Source: CAYRFF01 sp964423575 (GTDB lineage Bacteria > Bacteroidota > Bacteroidia > Chitinophagales > Saprospiraceae). From it: a DNA stretch of 64,000 bases. A program made the position numbers and the translations under genes. Under the pieces are notes generated by a model, which ran no database searches, was not told where the DNA came from, and was given only the letters and a program-made list of their open reading frames with translations. Where the stretch lies: the NCBI GenBank assembly GCA_964423575.1, contig CAYRFF010000011.1, positions 8,470 to 72,469 on the forward strand, written 5' to 3'. Positions 26,595 through 35,678 of this stretch are shown piece after piece (the first letter of the stretch is position 1; every line of letters starts with the position of its first letter).

Positions 26595-26628
26595 ATAAAT
26601 GGGAGGTGACGATAGCAGATAATTTCTC

Positions 26629-27435
26629 TTATTTACTTAATTTCATCTTGGCTTCTTCCCAAAGTGTGTCCATTTCCTCCAAGGTCATTTCATTCAAAGT
26701 CTTGTCGGCATTCTTCTCAATATAGCGGAATCTATTGTAGAATTTATTATTGGTACTTGCCAAAGCTGTTTCAGGATCGACCCCAAGAAACCTCGCGTAA
26801 TTGATAAGACTGAATAATACATCTCCCAGTTCATCCTGCAGTTTCTCTTTACTTGCATTTGCTGCAACCTCACTTCTGAATTCCTGTATTTCCTCTTCCA
26901 CTTTATCCCAGACATCTTCCGTCTCCCTCCACTCAAATCCCACCTGAGCTGTCTTATCCTGCATTCTATATGCCTTCACCATTGCAGGCAATGCTCTCGG
27001 GACTCCATCAAGAACAGAAGCATCCCTGCTCTTCTTCTCCTTTTGCTTAATTTTCTCCCAATTCTCCTTTACCGTTTTTTCATCTTCAGCGTTCACATCA
27101 CCATAGATATGAGGATGACGACGGATAAGCTTCTCACACAGATTATCTATTACAGTCCCTATATCAAAGGTTCCTTTTTCCTCCCCTATCTTGCTATAAA
27201 AAACCATGTGCAAGAGAATATCTCCTATTTCCTCCCTGATGTTCTCATCATCGTTTTTATCAATTGCATCTACGAGTTCATACGTTTCTTCTATCGTAAG
27301 ATTCCGCAAGGTTTCATTGGTCTGCTTCATATCCCAAGGGCACAGAGCTCGCAACTCCTCCATCACAAGCAGTAGTCTTTTAAACGATTCTGCCTTTCTT
27401 TCCGGCTCTTGTACTGTAATTCCTTTATTGGCCAT
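26629..27435 (-). CDS. mazG: Nucleoside triphosphate pyrophosphohydrolase
   Basis: Hydrolyses (d)NTPs to monophosphates and pyrophosphate as a housecleaning enzyme. The 268 residues contain two MazG domains: the first with LCPWDMKQTNETLRNLTIEE, ETYELVDAI and EEIGDILLHMVFYSKIGEEK, the second with VEEEIQEFRSE and DELGDVLFSLINYARFLG. The acidic EExxE and ExxD metal-binding patterns are intact in both. It lies 57 bases downstream of ribA and is probably co-transcribed. Confidence 0.95.
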   Translation of the reverse strand: MANKGITVQEPERKAESFKRLLLVMEELRALCPWDMKQTNETLRNLTIEETYELVDAIDKNDDENIREEIGDILLHMVFYSKIGEEKGTFDIGTVIDNLCEKLIRRHPHIYGDVNAEDEKTVKENWEKIKQKEKKSRDASVLDGVPRALPAMVKAYRMQDKTAQVGFEWRETEDVWDKVEEEIQEFRSEVAANASKEKLQDELGDVLFSLINYARFLGVDPETALASTNNKFYNRFRYIEKNADKTLNEMTLEEMDTLWEEAKMKLSK

Positions 27436-27492
27436 AATATTAAATTTCAGCTATCAATTTCTGTGATTTCCATGCATCAGATATATGCATGC

Positions 27493-28083
27493 TTATTTCA
27501 TGTGCGTAAGGAGATGTCCCATAAACATCTTCTTGGTTTCAAGATATTCCTTATTTTCTTCATTGGGCCTGACTTCCAGGGGAATTCGCTTATGCACTTT
27601 TATCTGACTTCCGTCAAATGCGTGGATTTTATCCGGATTGTTAGTCAGTAGGTTAACCTCTTCGACTCCGAGAGACTTCAGAATTGCAATTGCCAGATCA
27701 TAAGTGCGTTGATCCGGCTCGAAGCCCAGATGAACATTAGCCTCTATCGTATCGTAACCTTCATCCTGGAGATTGTATGCTTTCAGCTTTGAGATCAATC
27801 CGATTCCACGACCTTCCTGCCGTAGATACATAAGGATTCCGCTATTCTCCGCAATATATCGCAAAGACAAATCCAACTGCTGGCCACAATCGCAGCGTTG
27901 TGACCCCAGCAAATCACCGGTGATACATTCGGAATGAATCCTGACATTTACCGGCTTAGTCGTGTCTACATCCTCAGTCATAAACACAAGTGTAGGCGAG
28001 TATTCTTCAGCATTATTTGCGTAAGCTATAAGAATAAACTCTCCATATTCAGTAGGAATCCGCGCTCTTGCCTGTTCTTTCAT
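27493..28083 (-). CDS. ribA: GTP cyclohydrolase II
   Basis: First committed step of riboflavin synthesis, converting GTP to diamino-hydroxy-ribosylaminopyrimidine 5'-phosphate. The zinc site is complete: Cys53 in RIHSECITGD and Cys64/Cys66 in GSQRCDCGQQL. YLRQEGRGIGLISKLKAYNLQ and LLTNNPDKI are typical. At 196 residues it is the stand-alone enzyme, without the DHBP synthase (RibB) domain fused to it in many Bacteroidota. It is first in a unit with mazG. Confidence 0.96.
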   Translation of the reverse strand: MKEQARARIPTEYGEFILIAYANNAEEYSPTLVFMTEDVDTTKPVNVRIHSECITGDLLGSQRCDCGQQLDLSLRYIAENSGILMYLRQEGRGIGLISKLKAYNLQDEGYDTIEANVHLGFEPDQRTYDLAIAILKSLGVEEVNLLTNNPDKIHAFDGSQIKVHKRIPLEVRPNEENKEYLETKKMFMGHLLTHMK

Positions 28084-28158
28084 AAAAATATCTTGAGGGC
28101 TATTATTGGGAAAGGCTAAAATGACAATAAATGTTTAAAAACAGTCCCTTTATTATGG

Positions 28159-28166
28159 CAAAGATA
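28159..28166 (-). promoter_or_regulatory. -7 box upstream of ribA
   Basis: Minus strand TATCTTTG, 75 bases before the ribA ATG. At the -33 position there is only GTG. No FMN riboswitch could be recognised in the leader. Confidence 0.5.
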
Positions 28167-28290
28167 GAGAAAAAGTGCGAAAAATCACAGTACACATAAA
28201 GCCGGCAGAACCCAGGGTAAATCACTTCAAATTACACGGAACATATTTAAATAATATGTAATCTATACTGCAAAATGCCACCATATTCTG

Positions 28291-28298
28291 TACCTTTG
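28291..28298 (+). promoter_or_regulatory. -7 box upstream of the FAD oxidase gene
   Basis: TACCTTTG, 76 bases before the ATG at 28375, with CTG (28268-28270) as a poor -33 at 20 bases. Confidence 0.5.
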
Positions 28299-28374
28299 TG
28301 TTCATCAAAGATAATGTCCGAGCTGTGGACACCAAGGCCGGATTTTCTTTCCTGTTTAGATCAAGAAGAAGGAA

Positions 28375-29784
28375 ATGTACAATAAAATAACGGAATCCGA
28401 TATTGCAGAATTCATCTCCATTCTGGATGAATCACGAGTTATCCGGGATAAAGATGCCCTCGCTAGTTATGGTCGAGACCATACAGAGGACTTCATATTC
28501 ATGCCGGGACTGGCACTGATTCCGGAGAATACAGCAGAAATCTCTGCGATCCTGAAGCATTGTAATGAAAAGATAATTCCGGTCACTGTGCGTGGAGCCG
28601 GAACAGGTCTGTCAGGAGGCGCTCTGCCGATTCACGGAGGTGTCATCCTGTCAATGGAGAAGATGAATAAGATTCTCGAAATCGATGAAAAAAACCATCA
28701 AGTACGGGTTCAGCCCGGGGTTATCACACAGGTATTACAGGAAGCAGTAGAAGAACGTGGGTTATTTTATCCTGTCGACCCGGCCAGTCGAGGTTCTTGC
28801 TTTATCGGTGGAAATATTGCTGAGAATTCCGGCGGCCCGAGAGCTGTTAAATACGGTGTCGTTCAGGATTATGTTCTCAGCCTTGAAATCGTTCTGCCTT
28901 CCGGCAAATCCATACACACCGGTGCTCATACTTTAAAAAATGCGACCGGCTATAATCTTACGCAATTGATAGTCGGCAGTGAAGGTACTCTCGCTGTTGT
29001 AAGCGAAATTGTCTTAAAGCTAATTCCCAAGCCCACCAAGGATATTCTTCTTCTCGCCCCTTTTAAAAGCGCTGAAGGAGCTTGCAAAACCATTGCTGAG
29101 ATTTTCCATCTGGGCATTACACCGTCTGCACTGGAATTTATGGAGCGCGATGCCCTTGAAATTGCAATGAGATATTTGGGCTCTCACAATGCAATAGAAA
29201 TCAAAGACGATGTTCAGGCACACCTCATAATCGAGGTTGACGGCAATGCGCAACACGACTTGATGGCAGAGGTGGAAAAGATATACGAATTGCTAGAATC
29301 AAAGGGCTGCGAAGACATTCTCTTTGCTGATTCTCAACAACAAAAGGAAACTATCTGGAAATTGCGTCGCGTTGTCGGAGAAGCTGTAAAGAGTGAATCA
29401 GTATATAAAGAAGAAGACACTTGTGTCCCGCGTTATGAATTACCTACACTTCTACGTCGAGTTAAAGAACTCGGCAGGGAATACGGTTTCAGATCCGTAT
29501 GCTATGGGCATGCAGGAGACGGAAATCTGCACATAAACATCCTTAAGGGAGATATGGACGATGAAAAATGGAATTCCACGCTTAAAAATGCAATAAATTC
29601 TTTATTTCAGACGGTTAAGTCACTAAAAGGTACACTTTCGGGTGAGCACGGAATAGGATATGTGCAAAAGGAATACATGTCTATCTTTTTTGACGAAAGT
29701 CAGCTTGACCTTATGAGAGGAATTAAAGAGTTATTTGATCCCAAAAACATCCTGAATCCCGGTAAGATTTTACCAGACAAATAG
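28375..29784 (+). CDS. FAD-linked oxidase (GlcD / D-lactate dehydrogenase type)
   Basis: A 469-residue flavoprotein oxidising a 2-hydroxy acid, probably glycolate or D-lactate. The PCMH-type FAD domain has PVTVRGAGTGLSGGALPIHG and GGNIAENSGGPRAVKYG (about 70-165). The C-terminal FAD-oxidase domain has CYGHAGDGNLHINIL and LSGEHGIGYVQKEYM, carrying the His and Glu residues of the VAO family. No Fe-S (GlcF-like) domain or neighbour is seen, so the electron acceptor is not evident. Alanine racemase follows after 13 bases, probably in the same operon. Exact substrate inferred. Confidence 0.9.
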   Translation: MYNKITESDIAEFISILDESRVIRDKDALASYGRDHTEDFIFMPGLALIPENTAEISAILKHCNEKIIPVTVRGAGTGLSGGALPIHGGVILSMEKMNKILEIDEKNHQVRVQPGVITQVLQEAVEERGLFYPVDPASRGSCFIGGNIAENSGGPRAVKYGVVQDYVLSLEIVLPSGKSIHTGAHTLKNATGYNLTQLIVGSEGTLAVVSEIVLKLIPKPTKDILLLAPFKSAEGACKTIAEIFHLGITPSALEFMERDALEIAMRYLGSHNAIEIKDDVQAHLIIEVDGNAQHDLMAEVEKIYELLESKGCEDILFADSQQQKETIWKLRRVVGEAVKSESVYKEEDTCVPRYELPTLLRRVKELGREYGFRSVCYGHAGDGNLHINILKGDMDDEKWNSTLKNAINSLFQTVKSLKGTLSGEHGIGYVQKEYMSIFFDESQLDLMRGIKELFDPKNILNPGKILPDK

Positions 29785-29797
29785 ATGAAGTCATAGT

Positions 29798-30916
29798 ATG
29801 CAGCAAGGTAACAAATTGATAATACACGAAGAACACATCATTCACAACTTCAATTTAATACAGGATAATTACCATTCTGAATATCCTTTATACGCCGTTG
29901 TCAAGAGCAATGCCTATGGCCACGGTTTATTTAAGACGGTTGAAGCTCTATATGAAATGGGACATCGACACTTCGGTGTTTTTCACATTTCAGAAGCAAT
30001 TCCATTGAGAAAGCAGTTCTCTGACATTCACATCATGCTTATGGGAGACTTCCCGATGCAATACGCAGGGGATATAAGCAAGTTCTCGATCGAACCGGCG
30101 ATTTTTAGTTATGAAAAATGGAGGAGATTTCTCGCTCAGGATCCTACTGTCGGACATTTTCATGTCATGCTCGAATCCGGCTTAAATCGGATGGGGATTA
30201 AGGATATTCAGAATTCTGAATTCATACAACTTGCAAAATTATCTCGAGAAGCCGGACACGAACTTAGTTTTTATTCGCATATATCCGCAGCGCCTGAAGG
30301 CCCGGATGAAAAACGGGTAAAGAAACAATATGAAATATTTGATGAGCAGGTGGCATATATCCGTTCAGAAATCGATTCTTACAAATACTTTCACTTTTAC
30401 AACAGTGCAAATCTTCCTTTCTATCAGGAGCACAGATATGGTGCACGTGTAGGGCTGCTTCTATACGGCTACTCTCCACTACAAAACAACTCTTCCATTC
30501 CCTGGCTACTAAAGCTAAAGCCGGTAATGGAGTATCGCTCCTGGATCATGCAGATTAAAACAGTTTCCAAAGACGATTATATAGGTTATGGTCTGCATTA
30601 TCAATGTCCGACTGAAAAGCAAGTCGGTTATGTGCCTATAGGTTATGCAGATGGTTTTTTCAGGAACTTGGGGAATAAAGGCAAAGTGCTTACCGAATAC
30701 GGTTATGCATCTATTCTAGGTATAGTCAACATGAATCTGATAGCAATTGACTTGTCCTCATTACCACTCGTAAGATCAGGGGATGAGGTTATAATTCTCG
30801 GGCAAAACAACATAGAGTCTATTACAGCAGATGACCATGCAATTGCAAGCGGAACAATTCCTTATGAAGTTCTTACTTCCCTTGGGAATCAGGTGAATTA
30901 CGGAATTCCTTTTTAA
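29798..30916 (+). CDS. alr: Alanine racemase
   Basis: PLP enzyme making D-alanine for peptidoglycan. The 372 residues carry the PLP-lysine motif YAVVKSNAYGHG (Lys at about 36), RVGLLLYGYSPL, and the second catalytic segment GYGLHYQCPTEKQVGYVPIG with YADGFFR. It is a stand-alone Alr; many Bacteroidota instead carry a MurF-Alr fusion, so another copy may exist elsewhere. The stop overlaps the stop of the convergent subtilase gene by 3 bases. Confidence 0.94.
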   Translation: MQQGNKLIIHEEHIIHNFNLIQDNYHSEYPLYAVVKSNAYGHGLFKTVEALYEMGHRHFGVFHISEAIPLRKQFSDIHIMLMGDFPMQYAGDISKFSIEPAIFSYEKWRRFLAQDPTVGHFHVMLESGLNRMGIKDIQNSEFIQLAKLSREAGHELSFYSHISAAPEGPDEKRVKKQYEIFDEQVAYIRSEIDSYKYFHFYNSANLPFYQEHRYGARVGLLLYGYSPLQNNSSIPWLLKLKPVMEYRSWIMQIKTVSKDDYIGYGLHYQCPTEKQVGYVPIGYADGFFRNLGNKGKVLTEYGYASILGIVNMNLIAIDLSSLPLVRSGDEVIILGQNNIESITADDHAIASGTIPYEVLTSLGNQVNYGIPF

Positions 30917-32937
30917 TCCATTATAATTTTCCCGTTGGAAAGCGGATAACCTTCAATACTTGTAAGGCGATAAAAGTATAAGCCCGATGGTAGATCCAGA
31001 TTGATTCTAGCGGAATTAATTATTTCTTGAGCTCTCTTCTGCCCCATTATATCAAACAACTCAAAACGGCTACCCATTAGGCCGCTCATATCGGAGGACT
31101 TGAAATTTATAGTCCCGGAAGAAGGATTGGGGTAAAGGAGAATATCAGCTGACTTGCCGGTACTGTAAATTAGTATTACATCTGAACGCACTACAGCCCC
31201 ATCTCTATCAACTTGTCGTAACCTATAGTAATTTTTCCCGGTTAGAGGTTCTTCGTCAATGGCCTGATAATCATTTATGGCAGAAGAATTCTTTCTATCT
31301 GTTCCGGGCTTTTTTATAACCGTTTCCCAACTTAATCCATCCGGGCTTCTCTCAATTTCAAAGTGGCTAAAATTTCTTTCGTCGGTTGTTTTCCATAACA
31401 GAACATTCCCATTTGCGAAAGCTTGACCACTAAAATGTAATAAGCGAATCGGAAGCACATCCAAGGCGTATTTAACAGCAGCCAGCACGTCGAGAATCCC
31501 ATGCCCAAATTCATTATTGGGAACATCTTCAGGATTGAGATCACCACAGGGTTCATTTACCCATCGTGGAATTGCTGTCGATGACAATACATGCTCTATT
31601 TCCGCCACATTCCCTATCAAAAACGGCGCTGCGGCCATAAGCAAAGCCGCTGCCCCGGCGACATGAGGGCTAGCCATAGATGTTCCACTATTATTACCAT
31701 AATTGCCTCCGCGTATAGACGAGCGTATTCCTGTTCCCGGAGCAGCAATATCCGGCTTCACCCTATCCCCATTATAAACAAATGGCCCGCGGCTACTAGT
31801 AGCGCTGAGCAAGCTGTCTTGCCTGATATTTCCTACTGCATAAACCTCTTCAAGCAATGCCGGCAAGAGAATCGTCTGACAATTACTACCGCTATTTCCT
31901 GCAGCAGCCACTACAAATATTCCTGCATTTCTTAAAGTAAGAATTGCATCTCTTGTTATATTATAAGCTATGGTATCTTCCTCAATATCGATTGCACCAC
32001 CCCAGGAATTGTTAATGATATGTGGCGCATAGAATGGGTTGCCATCCTCAGGTTCTTCTCCATATCTATAAGGAGCTAAAAACCACTGGAAACAATCCAG
32101 AGACCAGCTAAAATATCCGGAACCTCTATCCATATTTCTCGCGCCAATCCATTTTGTACCGGGTGCTACACCAATCTGATTACTTCCTCCATCATCCCCG
32201 ACCATAGTGCCCATTGTATGTGTTCCATGGCCATGATCATCACAAGGAAACTCAGAGTTCAGATCACAAATTAAATTGGGGTCATCGTGCCTAGGCCCTA
32301 TTGTATCTACTGCATCAAACCAGTTATAATCATGGTCCGCCACTCCCAGAACTTCATTCCAGCCACGATAATGCGCTTTCAACGCCGGGTGATTCCACTC
32401 ATAGCCGGTATCCTGTCCGGAAATCACAATTCCCTCTCCCTTCGTCTCATATTGCTCCCACACGCTATCTGCCTTAATCATTTGTATTCCCCATTCGATA
32501 CCTGCTCGTTTCTGTGCAGCATCATGATTGTATTCAGGTTGAATCATCTCAATTTTATAATCGAGTATAATATGCTTTACCTCCGGAAAATCCGCAATCT
32601 GGAATAGAGTCTGTTTATCAACATCAGCATATATAGCATTTATGATGTAATAGCTTTTGTGTTTCACGTGATTCTCTGTCAGGAATCGCAGTAGGTTCTC
32701 CTGATTTTCTCTCGCCGTCTCCAACAGATGCTTTTTAACATAGGCACCCTTCTCAAACTTTCCATATTTAGTTCCTGCTGTCTTGGTGTCAAATTGCTGC
32801 GTCAGAACAATTATCACTCCCACCTGATCTTTTTGTTGAAATTCGCTCAGTAATCCGGAGGAAATCTTATCCGTATTTTGTGCAATTATCATTGTGCCCG
32901 AAAGAAGAAGGAGAAGGGTAAAAGCAAGTTTTTTCAT
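30913..32937 (-). CDS. Secreted S8 subtilase with T9SS tail, copy 1
   Basis: A 674-residue exported serine protease. Signal peptide (KKLAFTLLLLLSG...IIAQ), inhibitor-like prodomain (about 20-130), then the S8 domain with triad Asp176 (ISGQDTGYEWNHP), His237 (DDHGHGTHTMGT) and Ser420 (SGTSMASPHVAGA), plus oxyanion Asn in AAAGNSGSN. A fibronectin-like module (about 490-595) and a type A sorting domain (LLYPNPSSGTINF onward) complete it. Start ATG 32937; the longer frame begins at TTG. It is 45 bases downstream of a close paralogue and presumably co-transcribed. Confidence 0.94.
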   Translation of the reverse strand: MKKLAFTLLLLLSGTMIIAQNTDKISSGLLSEFQQKDQVGVIIVLTQQFDTKTAGTKYGKFEKGAYVKKHLLETARENQENLLRFLTENHVKHKSYYIINAIYADVDKQTLFQIADFPEVKHIILDYKIEMIQPEYNHDAAQKRAGIEWGIQMIKADSVWEQYETKGEGIVISGQDTGYEWNHPALKAHYRGWNEVLGVADHDYNWFDAVDTIGPRHDDPNLICDLNSEFPCDDHGHGTHTMGTMVGDDGGSNQIGVAPGTKWIGARNMDRGSGYFSWSLDCFQWFLAPYRYGEEPEDGNPFYAPHIINNSWGGAIDIEEDTIAYNITRDAILTLRNAGIFVVAAAGNSGSNCQTILLPALLEEVYAVGNIRQDSLLSATSSRGPFVYNGDRVKPDIAAPGTGIRSSIRGGNYGNNSGTSMASPHVAGAAALLMAAAPFLIGNVAEIEHVLSSTAIPRWVNEPCGDLNPEDVPNNEFGHGILDVLAAVKYALDVLPIRLLHFSGQAFANGNVLLWKTTDERNFSHFEIERSPDGLSWETVIKKPGTDRKNSSAINDYQAIDEEPLTGKNYYRLRQVDRDGAVVRSDVILIYSTGKSADILLYPNPSSGTINFKSSDMSGLMGSRFELFDIMGQKRAQEIINSARINLDLPSGLYFYRLTSIEGYPLSNGKIIMD

Positions 32938-32982
32938 ATCGATATCATTCAATTATTTGTTCAAGCTTCCGCAAATGGCTGA

Positions 32983-35004
32983 TTATTCCAGAATAATTTT
33001 CCCGGTTTTGCAAATAATACCATCTGTATCAATCAATCTATAAAAGTACAGGCCTGAAGCCTCATTTAACTCAACCTTATAAGAGTTCAAGTCTATATGC
33101 TTTACTGATTGACCCATCACATTAAATATCTCCAATTTATAGCCCAGTAGACTACGGTCATCAGAAGTCTTTACATATAGCGTCCCACCGGAAGGGTTCG
33201 GATAAATTGTAAAATCCAGCGTCTTGGTCTTTCGATAAATCAATATAGCATCTGAATAAATTGCCGAATTATCTTTGTCAACCTGTTTGAGTCTGTAATA
33301 ATTTTTCCCTGCTGCCGGTTTATTATCAATGACTACATATTCGTTGACAGAAGTAGCTTGTTTAGTCCCTGTTTTAGTCATTATTCTTTCCCAGTGCAAT
33401 CCTTCCCGACTTCTTTCAATTTCAAAATGACTTAAATTCTTTTCATCTGCAGTTCTCCACTGAAGCAGATTACTATTATCAAGAGCATGGCCACTGAAGC
33501 TCAATAATCGCAATGGCAAAGGGATTAAGCCTTGTCGTATTGCTTCCATTACATTAATAATCCCATAACCATAGTCATTGTTAGGAACTTCATTTTGCGC
33601 CAGTCCTCCACAAGGCCATGTATCGGTCTTAGGCCTCGCAGTAGACTCTAAGAGATTCTCTATTCCCTCTACATCTCCAGCCATCGTGGGTATTGCACTT
33701 ATAATAAGAGCTACTGCTCCTGCCACATGTGGCCCAGCCATTGAAGTACCACTGCTATTATAATAACCTCCACTATTATTTGCTGATCGCACACCTACTC
33801 CCGGAGCTGAGACATCAGGCTTAATTCTGTTGCTTCCATCATAGGTTACCGGACCTCTACTGCTAAAGCCTGCACGAGTATCATTTGAGTTAGTTGCTCC
33901 CACAGAGAAACTATCCTCATAGAAACCGGGTGGATTAAATACGGTTTCACAATTACCTCCATCGTTTCCATTTGACACCACCACAACAATCCCGCTTGCC
34001 TTTAAAATGCTTACCAAATCTCCCATCAATTCAAAGTTATCTTCATCACAACCTTCAAAATCCGGGCAAGTCCATGAATTATTTATCACGTGCGGAGCTT
34101 TATCTACCCTTCCATCTATTTCAGGATTTTCACCATGTCTGTACGGAGCGAGAAACCATTCAAAGCACTCCATATACCACCTAAAATACCCGCCACCTCT
34201 TTCCATATTTCTCGCGCCTATCCACCTGGCGCCGGGTGCTACTCCTATCTGCTCCCCCATTTCATCATCACCTATCATCGTACCCATAGTATGGGAACCA
34301 TGAGCGTGGTCATCACATGGGGCGATAGTACTATAGCCACAAGGGTTGCCATTTGCAGAATGGCCTTCATAATCTTCATCTATTGCATCATGCCAGTTGT
34401 AATCATGATCAACGCCACCTTCACTCCATCCTCTGTATTTCTTTTTCAGTGCAGGATGATTCCATTGATACCCCGTATCCTGCCCACCTACTACCACGCC
34501 TTCACCTCTTACATTATATTCTGACCAGACACTATCGGCACCGATATTTAATATTCCCCAAGGAATACCTGCCCGCATAACAGCAGATCCATCATCTTCT
34601 ATCGGCTCCATCATTGCATAGTAGGAGTTATGGTGAATGCGCTTAACCTCCGGAAGATTCATAATCTCATAGAGGGTTTCACTATTAACTTCGGCGTAGA
34701 TAGAATTTATAATATAAAAAGGTTGGTGTTGGATTTGCTTTTCCTTAAAGTATTTTCTTAGGTTTTTTTGACTTTCTCTAGCGACTTTCGTCAAATTCTG
34801 ATAAACGTAAACACCTTTTTCCAGTTTACCATGCTTCGCAGCAGCCTCACTGTAGTCAAACTGCTCTTTCAAAACAATTATAACTTCAACATTCTCATCC
34901 CCTTTGAGTCTATCTCTCAGACTTGAAGTAAGCTTTGCATCAGTCTGTGCAATAAGAAAAGTGCTTATCAAAAGAAAAGAAATAAGTGGCAACAATTTCT
35001 CCAT
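32983..35004 (-). CDS. Secreted S8 subtilase with T9SS tail, copy 2
   Basis: A 673-residue paralogue of the next gene with the same layout: signal peptide (LPLISFLLISTFLIAQ), prodomain, S8 domain with Asp176 (VGGQDTGYQWNHP), His235 (DDHAHGSHTMGT) and Ser421 (SGTSMAGPHVAGA), oxyanion Asn in SNGNDGGN, a fibronectin-like module and a sorting tail (IYPNPSGGTLYV onward). The triad is intact. It differs by an extra Cys-containing loop (TCPDFEGCDEDN) and a longer insert before the catalytic His. It is first in the tandem pair. An AT-rich 8-bp palindrome lies about 90 bases upstream (35095-35116). Confidence 0.94.
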   Translation of the reverse strand: MEKLLPLISFLLISTFLIAQTDAKLTSSLRDRLKGDENVEVIIVLKEQFDYSEAAAKHGKLEKGVYVYQNLTKVARESQKNLRKYFKEKQIQHQPFYIINSIYAEVNSETLYEIMNLPEVKRIHHNSYYAMMEPIEDDGSAVMRAGIPWGILNIGADSVWSEYNVRGEGVVVGGQDTGYQWNHPALKKKYRGWSEGGVDHDYNWHDAIDEDYEGHSANGNPCGYSTIAPCDDHAHGSHTMGTMIGDDEMGEQIGVAPGARWIGARNMERGGGYFRWYMECFEWFLAPYRHGENPEIDGRVDKAPHVINNSWTCPDFEGCDEDNFELMGDLVSILKASGIVVVVSNGNDGGNCETVFNPPGFYEDSFSVGATNSNDTRAGFSSRGPVTYDGSNRIKPDVSAPGVGVRSANNSGGYYNSSGTSMAGPHVAGAVALIISAIPTMAGDVEGIENLLESTARPKTDTWPCGGLAQNEVPNNDYGYGIINVMEAIRQGLIPLPLRLLSFSGHALDNSNLLQWRTADEKNLSHFEIERSREGLHWERIMTKTGTKQATSVNEYVVIDNKPAAGKNYYRLKQVDKDNSAIYSDAILIYRKTKTLDFTIYPNPSGGTLYVKTSDDRSLLGYKLEIFNVMGQSVKHIDLNSYKVELNEASGLYFYRLIDTDGIICKTGKIILE

Positions 35005-35244
35005 AATATAAAGCTATTAAAACCATGACGAAGGTCACGAGAATCTATAAAACACCCGTGATTACTTGATAATCAGAAAGTATACTTGAAAGATAGTAAT
35101 AAATAATATTATTACTATTTATCAGGAAGATTTTCTTGGCCGGATTTGTATGAACATCAAATACATATCTACCAAAGCAGTAGTAATCATATTTTGGATT
35201 AGGGTAACTTGTATATTATTGAATATTAGAGTTGGTTTTATGCT
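35005..35244. other. Intergenic region upstream of the subtilase pair
   Basis: AT-rich. It contains a perfect palindrome AGTAATAA-ATAATA-TTATTACT (35095-35116). Near 35090, GAAAGATA is one base off an inverse -7 box. An open frame of 46 codons (35150-35290, plus) begins here and runs into the degenerate repeat copy. Confidence 0.4.
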
Positions 35245-35293
35245 GGAGCGGATTAGTTACTCTTTTCGGCTGAAGAACTTACTAACATAAAAG
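35245..35293 (+). repeat. Degenerate third copy of the tRNA-Arg-linked repeat
   Basis: A 49-base segment aligns with the 50-bp repeat at 35534, matching roughly two thirds of positions by hand, including GGATT, TTACTC, GAAC and AACAT.AAAG. Its translation (ERISYSFRLKN) parallels that of the intact copies (DRIGYSFPLENK). No hairpins are found at the spacing seen in the other copies, so it appears decayed. Confidence 0.5.
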
Positions 35294-35398
35294 AGTATTT
35301 TTCTGCAACACCAAAAAACTATATCATAAGACATAGTTTAAGAGTAAAATAATTCTCTATATTTAACACGTTGTTTTGTGTTGTTTCATATAGCACGG

Positions 35399-35432
35399 AC
35401 GAAGGGCGCTATTTTGGTGCCTTTCGTTTTTT
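35399..35432 (+). terminator. Orphan rho-independent terminator
   Basis: An 11-bp stem with two G-T pairs (35399-35409 with 35417-35427) followed by TTTTTT. No annotated plus-strand gene precedes it, so it may end an unrecognised transcript through the 35245 repeat copy. Confidence 0.6.
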
Positions 35433-35533
35433 CTACACCCTCAGAATTCCATTTCCCTACAATATCCAGAGAAAAACAAAAGCGCTAAACATCTTATTCA
35501 ACTTACCGCTTTAATATTTTTAAGTGGTGGCTC

Positions 35534-35656
35534 CGACAGGATTGGCTACTCCTTTCCTTTGGAGAACAAGGTCAACATGAAAGTACGTAGCAAGCTACGC
35601 CTTTTTCATTTATGCCAAATCTCGAACAAGTTCGATTTCAAGCAGAGATCAGAATA
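35534..35656 (+). repeat. tRNA-Arg-linked repeat unit A (50-bp core plus two hairpins)
   Basis: The core 35534-35583 is identical to that of unit B except at two bases, which form a pair in a CTCC/GGAG stem with loop TTTCCTTT. Three bases after the core comes hairpin 2 (35586-35599, CGTAG/CTACG); 22 bases after that, hairpin 3 (35622-35635, TCGAA/TTCGA with loop CAAG). The left edge (35531-35543) repeats the 3' end of the nearby tRNA-Arg gene. Confidence 0.8.
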
Positions 35657-35678
35657 AAAATGTGAGTGATTTTGTGTT

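Noticed and set aside
28084..28374. FMN riboswitch upstream of ribA
   Set aside because: The conserved FMN-aptamer sequence blocks were not found in the leader.
35095..35116. Perfect AT palindrome upstream of the subtilase pair as an operator
   Set aside because: It consists almost wholly of A and T in AT-rich DNA, so chance is likely.
35150..35290. 46-codon plus-strand frame as a real gene
   Set aside because: It runs into the degenerate repeat copy, has no promoter, and no recognisable family.
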